Below are positions 19,250 to 30,151 of a DNA stretch of 30,151 bases, piece after piece (the first letter of the stretch is position 1; the number at the start of each line of letters is the position of its first letter). Origin of the DNA: Echinococcus granulosus (lineage: Eukaryota > Platyhelminthes > Cestoda > Cyclophyllidea > Taeniidae); contig NW_020170483.1 in assembly GCF_000524195.1 (NCBI RefSeq), positions 233,194 to 263,344 of the forward strand, in the 5' to 3' direction. Both the position numbers and the translations under genes were made by a program. The notes beneath the pieces are model-generated. The model did no database searches. It was not told the origin of the DNA and was given only the letters and a program-made list of their open reading frames with translations.

Positions 19250-22200
19250 TTAGGCACAAATGCTGCCCGATTGGGTGGCGTAGCAGTTGTCCTCAACCAC
19301 CCGACAAGCATCTATGAGACGATGCAGAAAGAGTGATCGGTAGGCTGATGTGACATCACTGATGCGAGTGGCATAGACGAGAATGAGGTAGAATCGTGGT
19401 GATCCATCTCCATAGACGAAGGGAAGTTGAACGTTCAACGACGTGTCGTTAATTCCTGTTCTGAATCGTTGGAAGTGGATCTGTGTTTGGCGACCCAGAA
19501 AACTCACCAAAGACCTATTTGAGTACTCGCAGTAGTTAATCTAAAGGAAAAAATAATTTACTTTGTTCCATTTTGCTTAATGCCTAGGACTATTCAACAT
19601 TTAAAAGTGAACTAGTCCGACTGGCAATTCGCTGAAATAAAAACATCTTCACTACACCACGTCCAAACGCCTTTTAAAGTGCCCCCGAAGTAAAAAGCCT
19701 TTTATCTACTTTACTAATTTGGACTTAATCAATCTGCTTGCGAAACCCATTTGATACAAATGGCTGCAAAAACTAATAAGAAACACGTGTCACATATTTG
19801 TGACATCAGATTTAGGTAAAAAAAACATAAATACGCAGCTGCTAGTGTAGGTTTTTCAAGTCCTCAGCTTTATTAAAGGAATTCCAAGGGTTCTGAAAGT
19901 AACTAGGCGATGGCGATTCTAAGGCCCACCACCACAATCGTCATTCCCGTAAACATTTAGCCATCACTTGGAACATCAATCGGATTCTGGTCTCCTGATC
20001 AACGCATAAATCGTCCTCTGACGACTTCACACGAGAGAAAACCGGCTCCGTGACAGACGTTGTATGCAGACCAGTCACGTATACACACAATTTCGTAAAG
20101 TTAGTGCACGGCATTCATCACAACAAACCACGCAAAGCAAGTTGTTTTAGGCTAATGTGGTCGTCCTAATGAATGCTCCTGTATCGAGACAGGTATGCGA
20201 ATGTAGCAGGATATTATTACGCATTGAATGCTGTACTTTTTCTGCCTCATGCACATGCATAGATAATTGAGAGTAAAATTTATGTTTCAACTAATAAAGA
20301 TTTTCACATACTCTTTTCGCGATTCCTGCAAGCGTGGCATTTCGATTGTGGACCATGCTAGCCTCTGGTACAGAGAGAGTCGTTATCCAGTAGAAATGTG
20401 GCAGCGGGCTAACCGCCACTCTCATGATGATTTGATGCATTTTGCATTGGGGTGTAAATTCCACTGGATAGTTATCGTCATCCAGTTCCTGTAGATCTCC
20501 AGCACTCCTTGGAGTCTTGGAGCCATCTGAGGGAATGCGCTCGATAAGTTTACCGGAGTCCCAAATGATTGAGCTCTTGTATTATATGAAACTAACCTGT
20601 AGACCAAGGACGCATGGGGAGAGAGTCCTTTGCAGTAACATTTAGGAAGAAAAGACGGGCGGCCTTCCCACCCCGAGACAGAAAACCTCCAACAGTTTCA
20701 TTTAAAGATGAAAGTCGGATCAGAATTGGCCCACCATCACTGTTGAAGTGTTTTGTCATCGACGACAAATCCAGGAGAGGTCTGTTGCGAATGAGAGTTG
20801 ATACGATTGGCTGATCGTTTTTATGCTTCCCAAGCTCTTTTCTCAAGAGAGGTAAAATTAAGTCCAAAGTTAATGCAGAACCCGATCTCCATTCAAGTGA
20901 TGCATTCAAAGGCCACTACCTACAACCCTGGTACTCTTGGGTTGTGACCGCAATCGTACTTGTAGAGTTATTAGTAAACATTTCTAAGTGTATTTTTAAT
21001 TAAACAGGTACGGTCTTTACTTAAAAATGCGGGCATTAATCGGATTTGCATCAATGATTTAATCAAAAGTGAGTAAATCCCGCATCACTTAATTGGTCGA
21101 CATTTGTGGATGACTTAATATGGGAATATAATCGTGATTAATAAATAAACTTACTGTTGAAACAACTCCAGATTGAACAAAAATTCCTGATCACGAGGCC
21201 GCTGACATGGTTGAAGGAACATGGCGACATTATGAAAATTTCGGGGCCAATCGAAGACAATATCATTGAGCCAGTGAAGGATGTAGGTCACAGGTCGCAG
21301 TTTCACCCACACGCGTGTGACTGGTCGACGGTGTAAGCAGAGAGGGAGGCTATGCATAACCAGAGGTGCGAATGAGCTGCTCAACTTCGTGGAACTGTTG
21401 ATGGCGTAGACGTTGATGTAGAGTTTGTGGCCTTCTGCTTGCCATCGTGATAGTCGAGCGGGTAACCTTAACTTCACAACACGTAAAGAAGAACAAAGAA
21501 CAGACAAAAAAGATCTGACCTGTAAAACTCTTATCAGCCTGTAATTCTAGCCTAGAACTAATTCATGGTCACCCGAGTATTTGATCTACTTTAACAAGTC
21601 CGCTATCACAGTCACAAATGTGTGACATGGGTTCTTTCACCGGGAATTAGAGCGGTAGTTTTTTCACAAATGCTATCATAAAGGGGTCAGAAATGGCTGA
21701 TTATGCACCTAAATGCTACGATTTACATCAATGACATCTATAGAAATAAATTTAACCCCTAATAAACAGTCAAATAGTACAGTAAATCCACTGTTCCCTC
21801 TGGAAAAAATGAGCCATTCAGATTGCTTTTATTTCCATTTTTGTATTTGAGAAGGTAAAACCGAAAGGTGTACAGACTTTTTTCGGTGTTTTGGAGTGCA
21901 AATAATCCACATGCCTTTAAAAAGTGGATTTTGGAATATTTTTCAGATTTCAATGAAAGAAACGCTACCAACACGTTAAGTGACAAAGAGAGGTAGAAGC
22001 GCTTAGTAGCAGATCATATGGCCTTTGGACCCATTCAAGCAGGGCCTTTTAGGGGCACAAAGAAGCCAGTCACCTAAGCGGCTTAAGATGTGGCCAAAAT
22101 GTGAAATACTGATGGTTTGAGAGAAGCTGCAGAGGAAGAAAATACAGCAGGGTGTTTCGATAATGTTATATCCCCAAAGGCCGGTGAATCCTTTGATACA

Positions 22201-25200
22201 AATAACCAAAGCATTTAATGCACTACTCGCAGGTATAAAATAAAACCACATCTTCGAAATCTAGACGTTGGTTTTCCTATGAGACCGATAAGAGCTCCAT
22301 GCTTGAAACACACTTTCACATAGTGGATTTCTCCCCCCATTAAAATTAACTATTCCTCTACAATGAACTGGATTTATTTTGTGGAAGTGACAGCCGACTG
22401 AAGTACCTTCAAACCCATTAATCCCAATTCACCACCTAACTAGAACTGACTTAAAGACTCCAAATTTTTGGGTGGAGAAAGAAAGCTTAGAGCTACCTAC
22501 CTGTAAGTAATTCACTTTGGTGCATTGGTAGATAAGATTCACCGCTTGTACATCCTTTCTGTTACTGAGCATCGCCTGGAGAGAGCATTGATGTACCAGA
22601 CTCCTTTCACTGTTCACCGCCACACAGTAGTCCATTAAGCTGTCTTCGTTAATGGCCGGCGGCCAACGGATATTGAGGTAGTCAGTGCTAGAAAAGGCCA
22701 AAATACGATAATGACTTGGTGATTTGAAAGGTCCAGTGGTAATTTGTCAACACGTCCAAGTAATTTAGCCTGAATTAGTGTCACGCTCTTAAATTCAGGT
22801 TCCAAATTTGCGTTCCGGCTAAATTATCACTCAGGTGAATGCTGAAACTTTCCAGAAATAGTCAGTAAATATCAAGGAGAAATAAGCAAGTCAGCTACTC
22901 CTCCTTGAAAGGTTTACGACCCTCTTAAATTTGCCAAATTGTAGACTAGACTACCTATAGGCATTGATAAGTTTGAAAATGTCATAATGGAAGCCAATTT
23001 TAAACCATCAACTTCGGCAAGGTTGACAGCAGTTACTATTTCACGAACGATGTGAATTCATCATAAGCAAGTTGACTAACCAAAAGGAGTTAAAAAGCAC
23101 TCTTTACAATTAGTCTAACCAGCTCCGGATTACTCTTCAAGTCCGCATCTGTCATCCTTCAACTACCGAGGTTTCGTACTATTTTCTGGTTTGAAATAGA
23201 ATATTAATTTAGTAAACGAAAATGACGTGCACCTATTGATGGTAACTCGACAAACATCGACGAGCGAAGCCTTTGACGATTGAGGAAGAGAAGGATACCC
23301 TTGGAAGGGTTGATATCGAAATGTCCTCTTCGCGCTCCAACGAACCTTGAAGGTAGTTCCAGGACGAGCGTAGAGCGTCACCACAAGAGTATCCCCGGAT
23401 GCCCCCCAGCTGGAAAAGTGGAGTCGAGCCATCCCGGATCCCTTCATCCAGTTGGGTCCTTTTAAGACCTTGTGCAGTTCCAGATCCCCGTCTAGGAGCA
23501 GGGCTTCTACTCGTAGGGGTGGACGATACCAAAATCTTCCGCCGTGGCTAGGGGAGATTTCAGCTAGGAAATGTTACACAACCCATCAAGTTCAGCCCTC
23601 ATTAAATGGTATATATTCATTTCATTTCGACATGAGATGACTTGCTGGTGAACTCAAAAATGGTTAGATGTATAACTTTTTTAAGGTCTTATCCTAGTAC
23701 CACCTCTATCGGAGAAAAGCAAGCATTTGGCTATACAGCTTTTACTCGCACTTGAGTAGCACCGCTTACTTGATCTTCGCGAACGGGAGGTCCATGCAGA
23801 GAAGACAGAACGATCGCTTAGCCAACCGTCTTTAGCCGAATTGATGGAATGGAAGTGTATTCCATCCAATGGACCTGTGCATGGTGTAATTGTGAAACCA
23901 AATTGTTGATTCTTTCCGATGAGGTAGGAGAGGCTGAACAAAGTAAACAATTAGTAAGTCCTTAAAACTGGGAGAATAACAGGATTGAGCTTGTTAACAG
24001 AACGGCGCACTGTTCGACCGGCTACAGAGCAGATGATTCCTAGTGCATGCGAAATCCATGGATGGGTGGTCAGTTCTGGCCTCCTGACATACTTTCATAC
24101 GCCTCACTTATAAATTGATGCTGAATGAGTTGGTTGGCATAAGGGAACCTTTTATAACTGAGAAGACAAGATGTTCTGGATGATGAATGCGAATGAGTGG
24201 TCCAAATTCCTACTCATTTACTGTGAGTAAACTAACAGTAAACTACCATATTTGCATGCAGCCCGTACAACAATCCACTGGTATAACTTTCTTTCGTCTT
24301 TTAGTGGACTGCATAAGAATCCAAATAATTGACATTATGGGTCCACAATTTATTAGGACTATCGAAACAGGAAAACCAGACGGTTCAGTAGACTTTGCAA
24401 CTGAGCAAAAAAGTGCGACAATTTGGAGATGAGTCAAATTTTCGTGTTGTTAATGCCTACATGCTTATCAGTGGCCAATGCTGTCCTCGCTTTTACATTG
24501 GACAAGGGGATTTCAGACCACACGGTTAAAAAAGTGATAAATTTGTAAATTTCTAAAAATCTCTTTTTTAAAAAAATGTCTCTAGAAATCAAGCTTTTGC
24601 TTAGGATCTGTCTTGCAGACTTTGGAATACAGTAAAATAGTCATGGTTGCTAAGACATCAGCAAGGTTGGCTTCATCATGCACAAAGCGTCGGTAGTCGT
24701 TTGTTTCGGCCTAATGTTTATGCACTTTCCACGGTTTGAAGATTATTTACGAGCCTCGGCGACAAAGTGCAGTTGGAGGCAGAATCCACAGCGCCTCCGT
24801 CCTCTGACTAGTTCGGCCAAATTTATGGTGCTGCCCGGTGCATATGATGCCTAGCCATCGCAGTAGGCTCTAGTACATAACAATTACAGAACAAATGATT
24901 TACTAACCATTTGTGGGAATCGTGAAAAAAGAATCCCGAAGCATTTTGAAGATAAGTGAAGTCATTGCAGTATTGCTGCTTATCGAGATGCGGGAACAAC
25001 TAAACAATGCCTTTAAACGAAACCTATTTTACAGACGAAGGGTTGTAATTCCCGCTCTCGAATTTTAAAAAATTCAAGATTCTAAAAAGGTGAAACAATT
25101 TCGGTAGGAAGTAAAACCCGCCTACCAATACTAAGGGTCAGGGAGCAATTATGAAATCGGGGACACCTTAGATGGATCATGTGGAATGTGCAGGATACGC

Positions 25201-25781
25201 TGATAAAGATTTCAATAAAAACAATTTTGCATTCACTCTCTCCCCCGTTTCTTCTTCCCTTTGTAAAGCCACGCAAAGAATCTCCAACCTTAGCCTAAAC
25301 ATTTACTAACAATCAAAAAGTGTTTATGCTTAAAAATGGGCAGATTTACTTAACTGAGTTTTGAAATCCTTTTACCCGCCTAAGTCTGTTCGATTTGGCA
25401 TAAAGTAAAATCGTCTTAAGCTCAACCAGTTTTAACAGGAAGTAATATTAACATTCACCGGTACTGGGTGTGCCACGGCTGATGAATCCAGCCAGAGAAT
25501 GTGAATGGCAGGCTCATTTTAAACGCATAAATACACATGGTAAAATAATTGACCTACCTCTTGTTACTCGAACCCGATGGAATGCTTACACTTAGTTCCA
25601 CCTTGTCCAAAAAACTGGCAACAAGTTTGTCATTTTCTAACAGGGCATTCCCAATTTGTTGCAGATCATGATCGCTCCAGGGTTTGCGTCGATCCTCAAT
25701 TACTGCCGCCTCTGTGGGATAGTGCGGTGAAAAGAGGAGGTGGGGGAGGATAAGTAGAAAGAGGTAGGTGTTGGGTGACAT
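19250..25781 (-). CDS. NDNF: NDNF/Nord-type secreted fibronectin-III protein, eight exons, 606 residues
   Basis: A secreted glycoprotein family: vertebrate NDNF is a neurotrophic and vascular factor, and fly Nord tunes BMP and Hedgehog signalling. Exons on minus: 25781-25558, 23933-23770, 23563-23233, 22687-22501, 21471-21155, 20841-20597, 20507-20446 and 19540-19250. They total 1821 nt and every junction is in phase. Residues 5-18 form the hydrophobic core of a signal peptide. TITPC (89-93) matches the first conserved Cys of the NDNF N-terminal domain. FN3 domain 1 spans about 235-345, with IRW (246-248), YCV (260-262), C274 and the strand KLYINVYAINSS. A middle domain carries VAMFLQPC (384-391) and ILIRL (447-451). 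FN3 domain 2 (about 490-590) has ITIQW (501-505), YCEY (513-516) and a YLILVYA strand, and ends near Cys589. N-glycosylation sequons lie at N327, N455, N475, N518 and N541. Human NDNF has 568 residues in the same order. Exons 1-5 and 8 are firm. The intron 5 acceptor and the GC donor of intron 7 are inferred from frame and homology. Confidence 0.85.
19541..20445 (-). other. NDNF intron 7, predicted GC-AG intron
   Basis: The acceptor is strong (TTTTTTCCTTTAG before ATTAAC at 19540). No GT donor in the needed phase exists between the conserved Trp codon and an in-frame TGA just below 20430. Cutting at CCCAAT|GCAAAA (20446/20445) gives phase 0 and joins W505 to YCEY with the spacing seen in the human protein. 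The GC site is a poor consensus donor, so a sequence error is a live alternative. Confidence 0.5.
19745..19900 (+). repeat. Hairpin-bearing dispersed repeat, copy 2 (inside NDNF intron 7)
   Basis: A first stem, CCATTTG/CAAATGG (19747-19753 and 19757-19763), is followed about 25 nt later by TGTCACA/TGTGACA (19788-19794 and 19799-19805, loop TATT). Flanking words ACTAATAAGAAACAC and ATCAGATTTAGGTA match copy 1 at 18.15 kb, and the downstream TTTATTAAAGG...TTCTGAAAGTAAC also corresponds. Confidence 0.55.
21472..22500 (-). other. NDNF intron 4 with two in-frame acceptors
   Basis: The donor is CAG|GTAGGT. The chosen acceptor (AAG before 21471) follows a long pyrimidine tract. A second one (TTTTACAG before 21519) lies 48 nt upstream and is also in frame, and would add 16 residues starting VRSFLS before FN3 strand residues. 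Confidence 0.55.
21611..21626. repeat. GTCACA / TGTGAC hairpin, family copy
   Basis: Six-base arms (21611-21616 and 21621-21626) flank an AATG loop. It belongs to the TGTCACA hairpin family and lies inside NDNF intron 4. Confidence 0.45.
25490..25540 (+). repeat. Degenerate hairpin-repeat fragment (inside NDNF intron 1)
   Basis: GAATGTGAATGGCAGGCTCA followed by AAACGCATAAATACAC combines words found separately in copy 1 (GTGATGGCAGGCTCA) and copy 2 (AAACATAAATACGC). It ends about 15 bp from the exon 1 donor of the NDNF gene. Confidence 0.4.
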
Positions 25782-25832
25782 GAGGACAGAAAAGGAAGGG
25801 TCTAAGAATGGCCAGAAAGCAGTGCGTACTGC

Positions 25833-25839
25833 TTAAATA
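25833..25839 (-). promoter_or_regulatory. TATA-like box of the NDNF gene
   Basis: On minus, TATTTAA lies 52 bp upstream of ATG 25781. Transcription starting 25-30 bp downstream would leave a 5' UTR of about 20-30 nt. A GC/GT-rich stretch (about 25855-25895) lies just upstream. This is a position-based inference only. Confidence 0.3.
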
Positions 25840-25849
25840 GCTCCCTACT

Positions 25850-28800
25850 GACGTGCTTCGGTGCGGATGTGCGCGCTTGCGTGCGTGTGTACAAGCTGCA
25901 GTGCCACGACATTCCATAGCGGGACCCTGGAGAGTGACGATGAAAGCGGCGATGCGGAAAGTAGACAGTGGGACGTTAGAAGGGACTTGTGAAAAGTAAA
26001 CACACACAGGAATGTAAAATGATGTGCCGCCAGCGGCAGGAAGACGAAAACATGGATCTTGAGCGGCGACTCACAGCCGTCAGTTATGCTCTCATGTGCA
26101 ACTGAGGCCTCCAGGGCCTAATTTACGTAGACACCTCAAACAGGGGCTATCAGTCAAGATGCGCACATAGGCTTGCAACGTGATTAATAGCATTAGCCCT
26201 GTGTAGCCAAACCAGTCTGATACAATTTCTTAAAGTGAGCCAGATGGCTAAAGCCAAACAACGAAACTGTAGCGGTTGATATCACTAGAATGTAGAACCT
26301 TTACCATGACTTTTTATAGTAAGGACAATCATAACATTCCATTATCTATTTCATTCTAATATACATTCAGCCACGGAGCCTTTTTGGCCTCCAGCGCTGC
26401 TTGAGGTGTTCCACTTCCATTTCTGGTGCAGTTTGAAATGCTGATCCTCATTGTATGCATTAAATTTTAGGTCCGATCACTGACACGGTTCAACAATTTA
26501 ATTTGCCGAAGTTCGTCACCTAATACTTCGTCAACTGGCATATCTAAGGAGAAAATGCAATTTTCTCCCTGAAATAATGTACTCTACAACTACTCCAAAA
26601 TGCTTTGGTTTGGGGAACCTTAGAAATTGTTAATAATCCGAAATTCTATTTAGAGAGAATTAATAATGAGTATTGAGAGACATTAAGTTTCTAATTTATT
26701 AACCAAAATATCTGGTTATTTTGTAGTTCGCAGAATAAATGCATCCGAGAGGAAGAAATAAAAATATAGACAAAATTTGTACTTTCCTCTTTCGAAATGG
26801 AAACTAGTTCTCGGTGAAATGCATTGAAAATTACGAAATCTAACAGAAATAATATTTTCCAACGTATTTGTCCGGCACTTGGTGCCTGCATTCAGGATGA
26901 ATGAATTGGCAGTTTGTTTCTAGTCACTCAAGTATGGATTAGGAAGTTGTGGCTTTATATTTGAAAAGTTATATAAAGTACATTTGATATCAGTGTCCCA
27001 AATATGTGGTTGATTCTGCTATTCAGGCATGCACTTCACCCACACATACGGAGGCCTAAAAGTCAAAAGATAAAAAGAAAGTAAAACGAAGCCATTTAGG
27101 GGCAACAGAACTGATTCACCTCAGAGACAGATCCTATTAATAAACGTATTAATTAACAAGATGTCAATGCCGGCGACTAAAAAAATAAACGCAAAAAAGT
27201 TAATTCGATCTCAAAAAAGGAATAAAGAGATGGTAAGTTTGGCTTTATGCTGAGCTGCTGTAAAAAGGTGCTACTCCACTTCCTGAAAACTTTAAAACCC
27301 AAATGAAAGTAATTTGACCAAGGTGCGGCGATGCATTTGGCCTTCACGTATTGCTAAATTTTGTTTTCGTTGATGTTGTTGTTGTTCTCACTTTTCCACA
27401 CATGCTTGCGTGAGTCTCGAAGGTGTGACATGCATTTGGGAGTGTTTACTGGGTGACTGTGTAAAATGTGATGAGGAATGACTTTAATGTTGTGTCGCCA
27501 CATTCGTGAGGCAAATGAGCATTACTGATTCTGCACTTCTGAGGCACCATTCTCCGTTTCAAAGAGTGTGTTAAGCAGCAAAAAGGGAACTTACCACCAG
27601 GACCTGATCACTCACCTAAGGCCAAGCAACACATTCTGGCCTCATTGAGAATTGTCTAGTGAAATGCACTCCTTGCGATTTTAACTACTTAGATACTGCG
27701 GGAAATTTTCGCAATCGTTTAATTTTTGGTAGGACAAGTGTGCCAACTCGTTTGGCCACCATATGAAACCGGAACAGTTGCTAAAACTCGCGAGTGCTGC
27801 TCCCTTTCATTAAATATAAATAAACCACCTTAACAAGACTTTTTCTTAAATTACTCTTTCCATTTACCACTAGTGTAGATAAGAGAATCACTATAATTTA
27901 AGGCATAACGGCCAAATATGAGCGAAATTTATTTGTGTCATTTCTTAATTGTGAAAGTATTTAGCGGTGCTAACGTAAGTATTAGTACGGTATTCCTGGA
28001 AGCTGTTTCACTTTACACCCATCCAATTTGACGTGGCGGTCTTCTACAAAGGTAGAGCGAACGGGCAACAGCTCGAGGCATTTCAATAACTACACATTCC
28101 TTCGAGTATTTGCAGATATTTTTGTAAATGTATGCAATGTCTGTGATATACTGTCAACGAAAATGTCATTCCGCCGTTATGACTTGTGTTCTGTTATACT
28201 GGAAATCACCAATTCCCTTCCTCTATCCCTGTTATTTTACTCGATTTTTTTAGGAATAGAATCTGAAAATCAGGTGCTGAGCAGAGACGAAGTTGCCATT
28301 TTTTCCCAAAATTTAAATTCCTGTCATTGAGAAAAGTTTCTTAATGATTTTGAGGTAAAACAGTTAATTTAGGGACCGATTTTGATGGTCAAATGAATTG
28401 CCCCGAATGATCTGGAACTTTCAGAGAGTGGTAATGTGTTTTTGAGATATAATGATGTGGTTGCGGCTGAGCCTACTAATGATGAAATTCACTGTGACAT
28501 CCCAGAAAAGATAGTTTTACTAAATTTCATTTCCTTCTCTTCAGACCATAAACATCCGCTCCCTGCACACGATTAGGTGTCACTGATAAAGAAACAAGTT
28601 TGACGTCTGCGACATTGATAGAGGATGCTGTAACTAGATCTTTTATAAGAGAGGATAATTCCGTTGATCATACGATGCGTTATGCATTTCAATATGGTAG
28701 GAACCTTTCATTTTTTTACAGGTTACTTTTAGAAAGAAGGAATATAAAGTTGACTAGGGTCAGACTGATATTGTTGTGTGAAAATTGGTGTCACTACCCC

Positions 28801-30151
28801 CTTTATAATAACCAAAAGGTATAACAACAGCCAGACTTTGGCTACTGCGCCTTACCTTTTGCAATACTTATATACTCCCAGAAATATTATTATTCACTCA
28901 CCCTTGTCGTGGCTCCTCCTATTTGTTTAAATGAATCATATCGGGGCGAAACTTGATGGAGGACTCTCGGACTCCATTATCACAGACTTCCGTGCTAGTA
29001 ACGAATATCACGATCAGAATGCCGTCACCTTAGTCCAAACTTTCAAAGCTTAATTACCTTGATACAGAATGGCCAATGAGAACCTACTTAAGCAAGAACT
29101 ACCAAGTCATTATTTGCGGCTTAGGTAGATGAAGAGACGGTTTTGACCAGCTGTCTTCGAAAAACCTCCTCTATTTAACAAATTGTGCAATTAGAAGTGA
29201 CAAATAAATTGCGTGCATTCCATTATTCTGATATTCTTTTGAGTTTACTCTTACTTAATCCGTCAGTACTACATTTATATGACTCTGCTTTTCTCCTCTT
29301 CCCATAAGTCACACATTTGACATGCAGTCTTCACTTTATGATGAATGAATAAACTGAACTGTAAACAAAGTAATGTAAGATCGTCTTGGCCTGAGGATAG
29401 TCCTATTTTTTTCCCTTTTTTGCCAAATTAGACAAACAGAACACATCTGCAATTTTTCCTTTTACACTAGCAATGACTCCATTTATTTGTCTTAAACTTG
29501 CTTGCAAATGTATAATTCAAAATAAACTTCACAATTCCTTCAGAGTGGCAACGGAAACCATTTTGGTAAAGAAAACTGTATTTTTATTAATGCTAAATGC
29601 CGATATTTGAGCGATAGGGCAGCTGGACGCCTTTATCTTCCCAACTTTTTTGCTAGTTATGTCGAGTATAACTTGCCAGAGGTCCATATTTGCTTACTTA
29701 TTAAATTGTTCACACTTGAAGCACTTTACATAATTCCTATTAACCAGTAATGATTCCTCAATCAGTAATGAACCCTCAGCACAAAGTTGAGGGCACACCC
29801 GAATTTGGCAAGTAGCATACAAGGACTACTAGAGGTTGTTATAACGCCCTATTTTCTGGCACAAGCCTTGTATTACTAAAATAACAATCATACCTGAATT
29901 GAGATGAGAGAAAACCATTTACAGTGCGTAAAGAATGCGTTTATCAAGGGACTTTTGAGTCTTTATTTAGTTGTCGATGCCAAAGGAGCATTGGCATTAA
30001 TTTCACTGAGAATCAATGAAATTAATGAAGTGGCTTGTGTGGAAATCACGTACTGAATTAGGTGAGGAAGCATTAAAATTCTATCTCAACCGGCCTGCGG
30101 AAGAAGGCCTACTGAAGAAGGCGAAAAGATAAAGATCCCAGTAATTCAGTT
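25850..30151. other. Upstream flank of the NDNF gene, no supported gene
   Basis: About 4.3 kb of mostly AT-rich DNA. Open frames at 25696-26007 and 26691-26891 (minus) and at 28028-28330 and 28600-28824 (plus) have no recognisable domain, no matching splice partners and biased AT-rich codons. A short GTT run lies near 27369. It may hold distal regulatory sequence for the NDNF gene, but nothing in it shows that directly. Confidence 0.45.

Noticed and set aside
20592..20909. Whole open frame as NDNF exon 6
   Set aside because: The 5' part cannot be joined in phase to exon 5 at any usable AG; the acceptor before 20841, after a pyrimidine tract, is in phase and was chosen.
25481..25510. CTGATGA followed by paired bases, like a hammerhead ribozyme core
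   Set aside because: The required GAAA after stem II is absent (GAAT is present) and no matching stems I and III with a cleavage triplet are visible.
28028..28824. Two plus-strand frames of 100 and 74 codons
   Set aside because: AT-rich codon make-up, no domain, no splice partners; expected by chance in this composition.
1..30151. CRISPR array, operon, phage or bacterial defence system
   Set aside because: No regularly spaced direct repeats, no bacterial-type gene density; the genes present are spliced animal genes.

Overview
The window reads as nuclear DNA of an animal. It is AT-rich and gene-sparse, with protein-coding genes broken by GT-AG introns and with dispersed degraded repeats. There are no operons, Shine-Dalgarno sites or long bacterial-type ORFs. 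Two genes can be assembled exon by exon, both on the minus strand and both from bilaterian families: an eIF4E-binding protein (4E-BP, positions 11752-12447) and a secreted NDNF/Nord-type fibronectin-III protein (19250-25781). Their divergence from vertebrate relatives, the short introns and a splice acceptor 8 nt before the 4E-BP start codon would suit a parasitic flatworm (cestode or trematode). That taxonomic guess is inference and is not shown by the sequence.

Layout, left to right. Positions 1-158 hold the 3' end of an acidic, Glu-rich coding frame on the plus strand. 159-7592 is mostly non-coding, with a dispersed-repeat fragment (about 2.5 kb), a cluster of four short hairpins (3138-3283), two inverted CCAAT pairs and one TGTCAC hairpin. 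7593-7947 (minus) is a probable two-exon coding segment of unknown family. 8209-11715 (plus) is a coding-like tract of polar, Ser/Lys/Gln-rich protein with scattered stops and frame changes, possibly a decayed gene. 11752-12447 (minus) is the 4E-BP gene, two exons, 115 residues. 12510-12580 is a tRNA-like Pol III relic. 13264-13755 (plus) is an unrecognised open block with one stop, and 14.6-15.4 kb holds two more copies of the 2.5-kb repeat family. 15.4-18.1 kb is non-coding with an inverted CCAAT pair. 18.1-18.5 kb has a hairpin repeat, a CRE palindrome and a small candidate exon. 19250-25781 (minus) is the NDNF/Nord gene, eight exons, 606 residues. 25.8-30.15 kb is its upstream flank, with a TATA-like box but no gene I can support.

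The two confident genes act in unrelated places: 4E-BP is a cytosolic, TOR-regulated repressor of cap-dependent translation, and NDNF/Nord is an extracellular signalling modulator. The most unusual points are a predicted GC-AG intron in the NDNF gene, a cysteine cluster and altered eIF4E-binding motif in the 4E-BP, the unassigned two-exon gene at 7.6-7.9 kb, and several families of hairpin-bearing repeats. I found no CRISPR array, no intact transposon and no evident novel multi-gene system.
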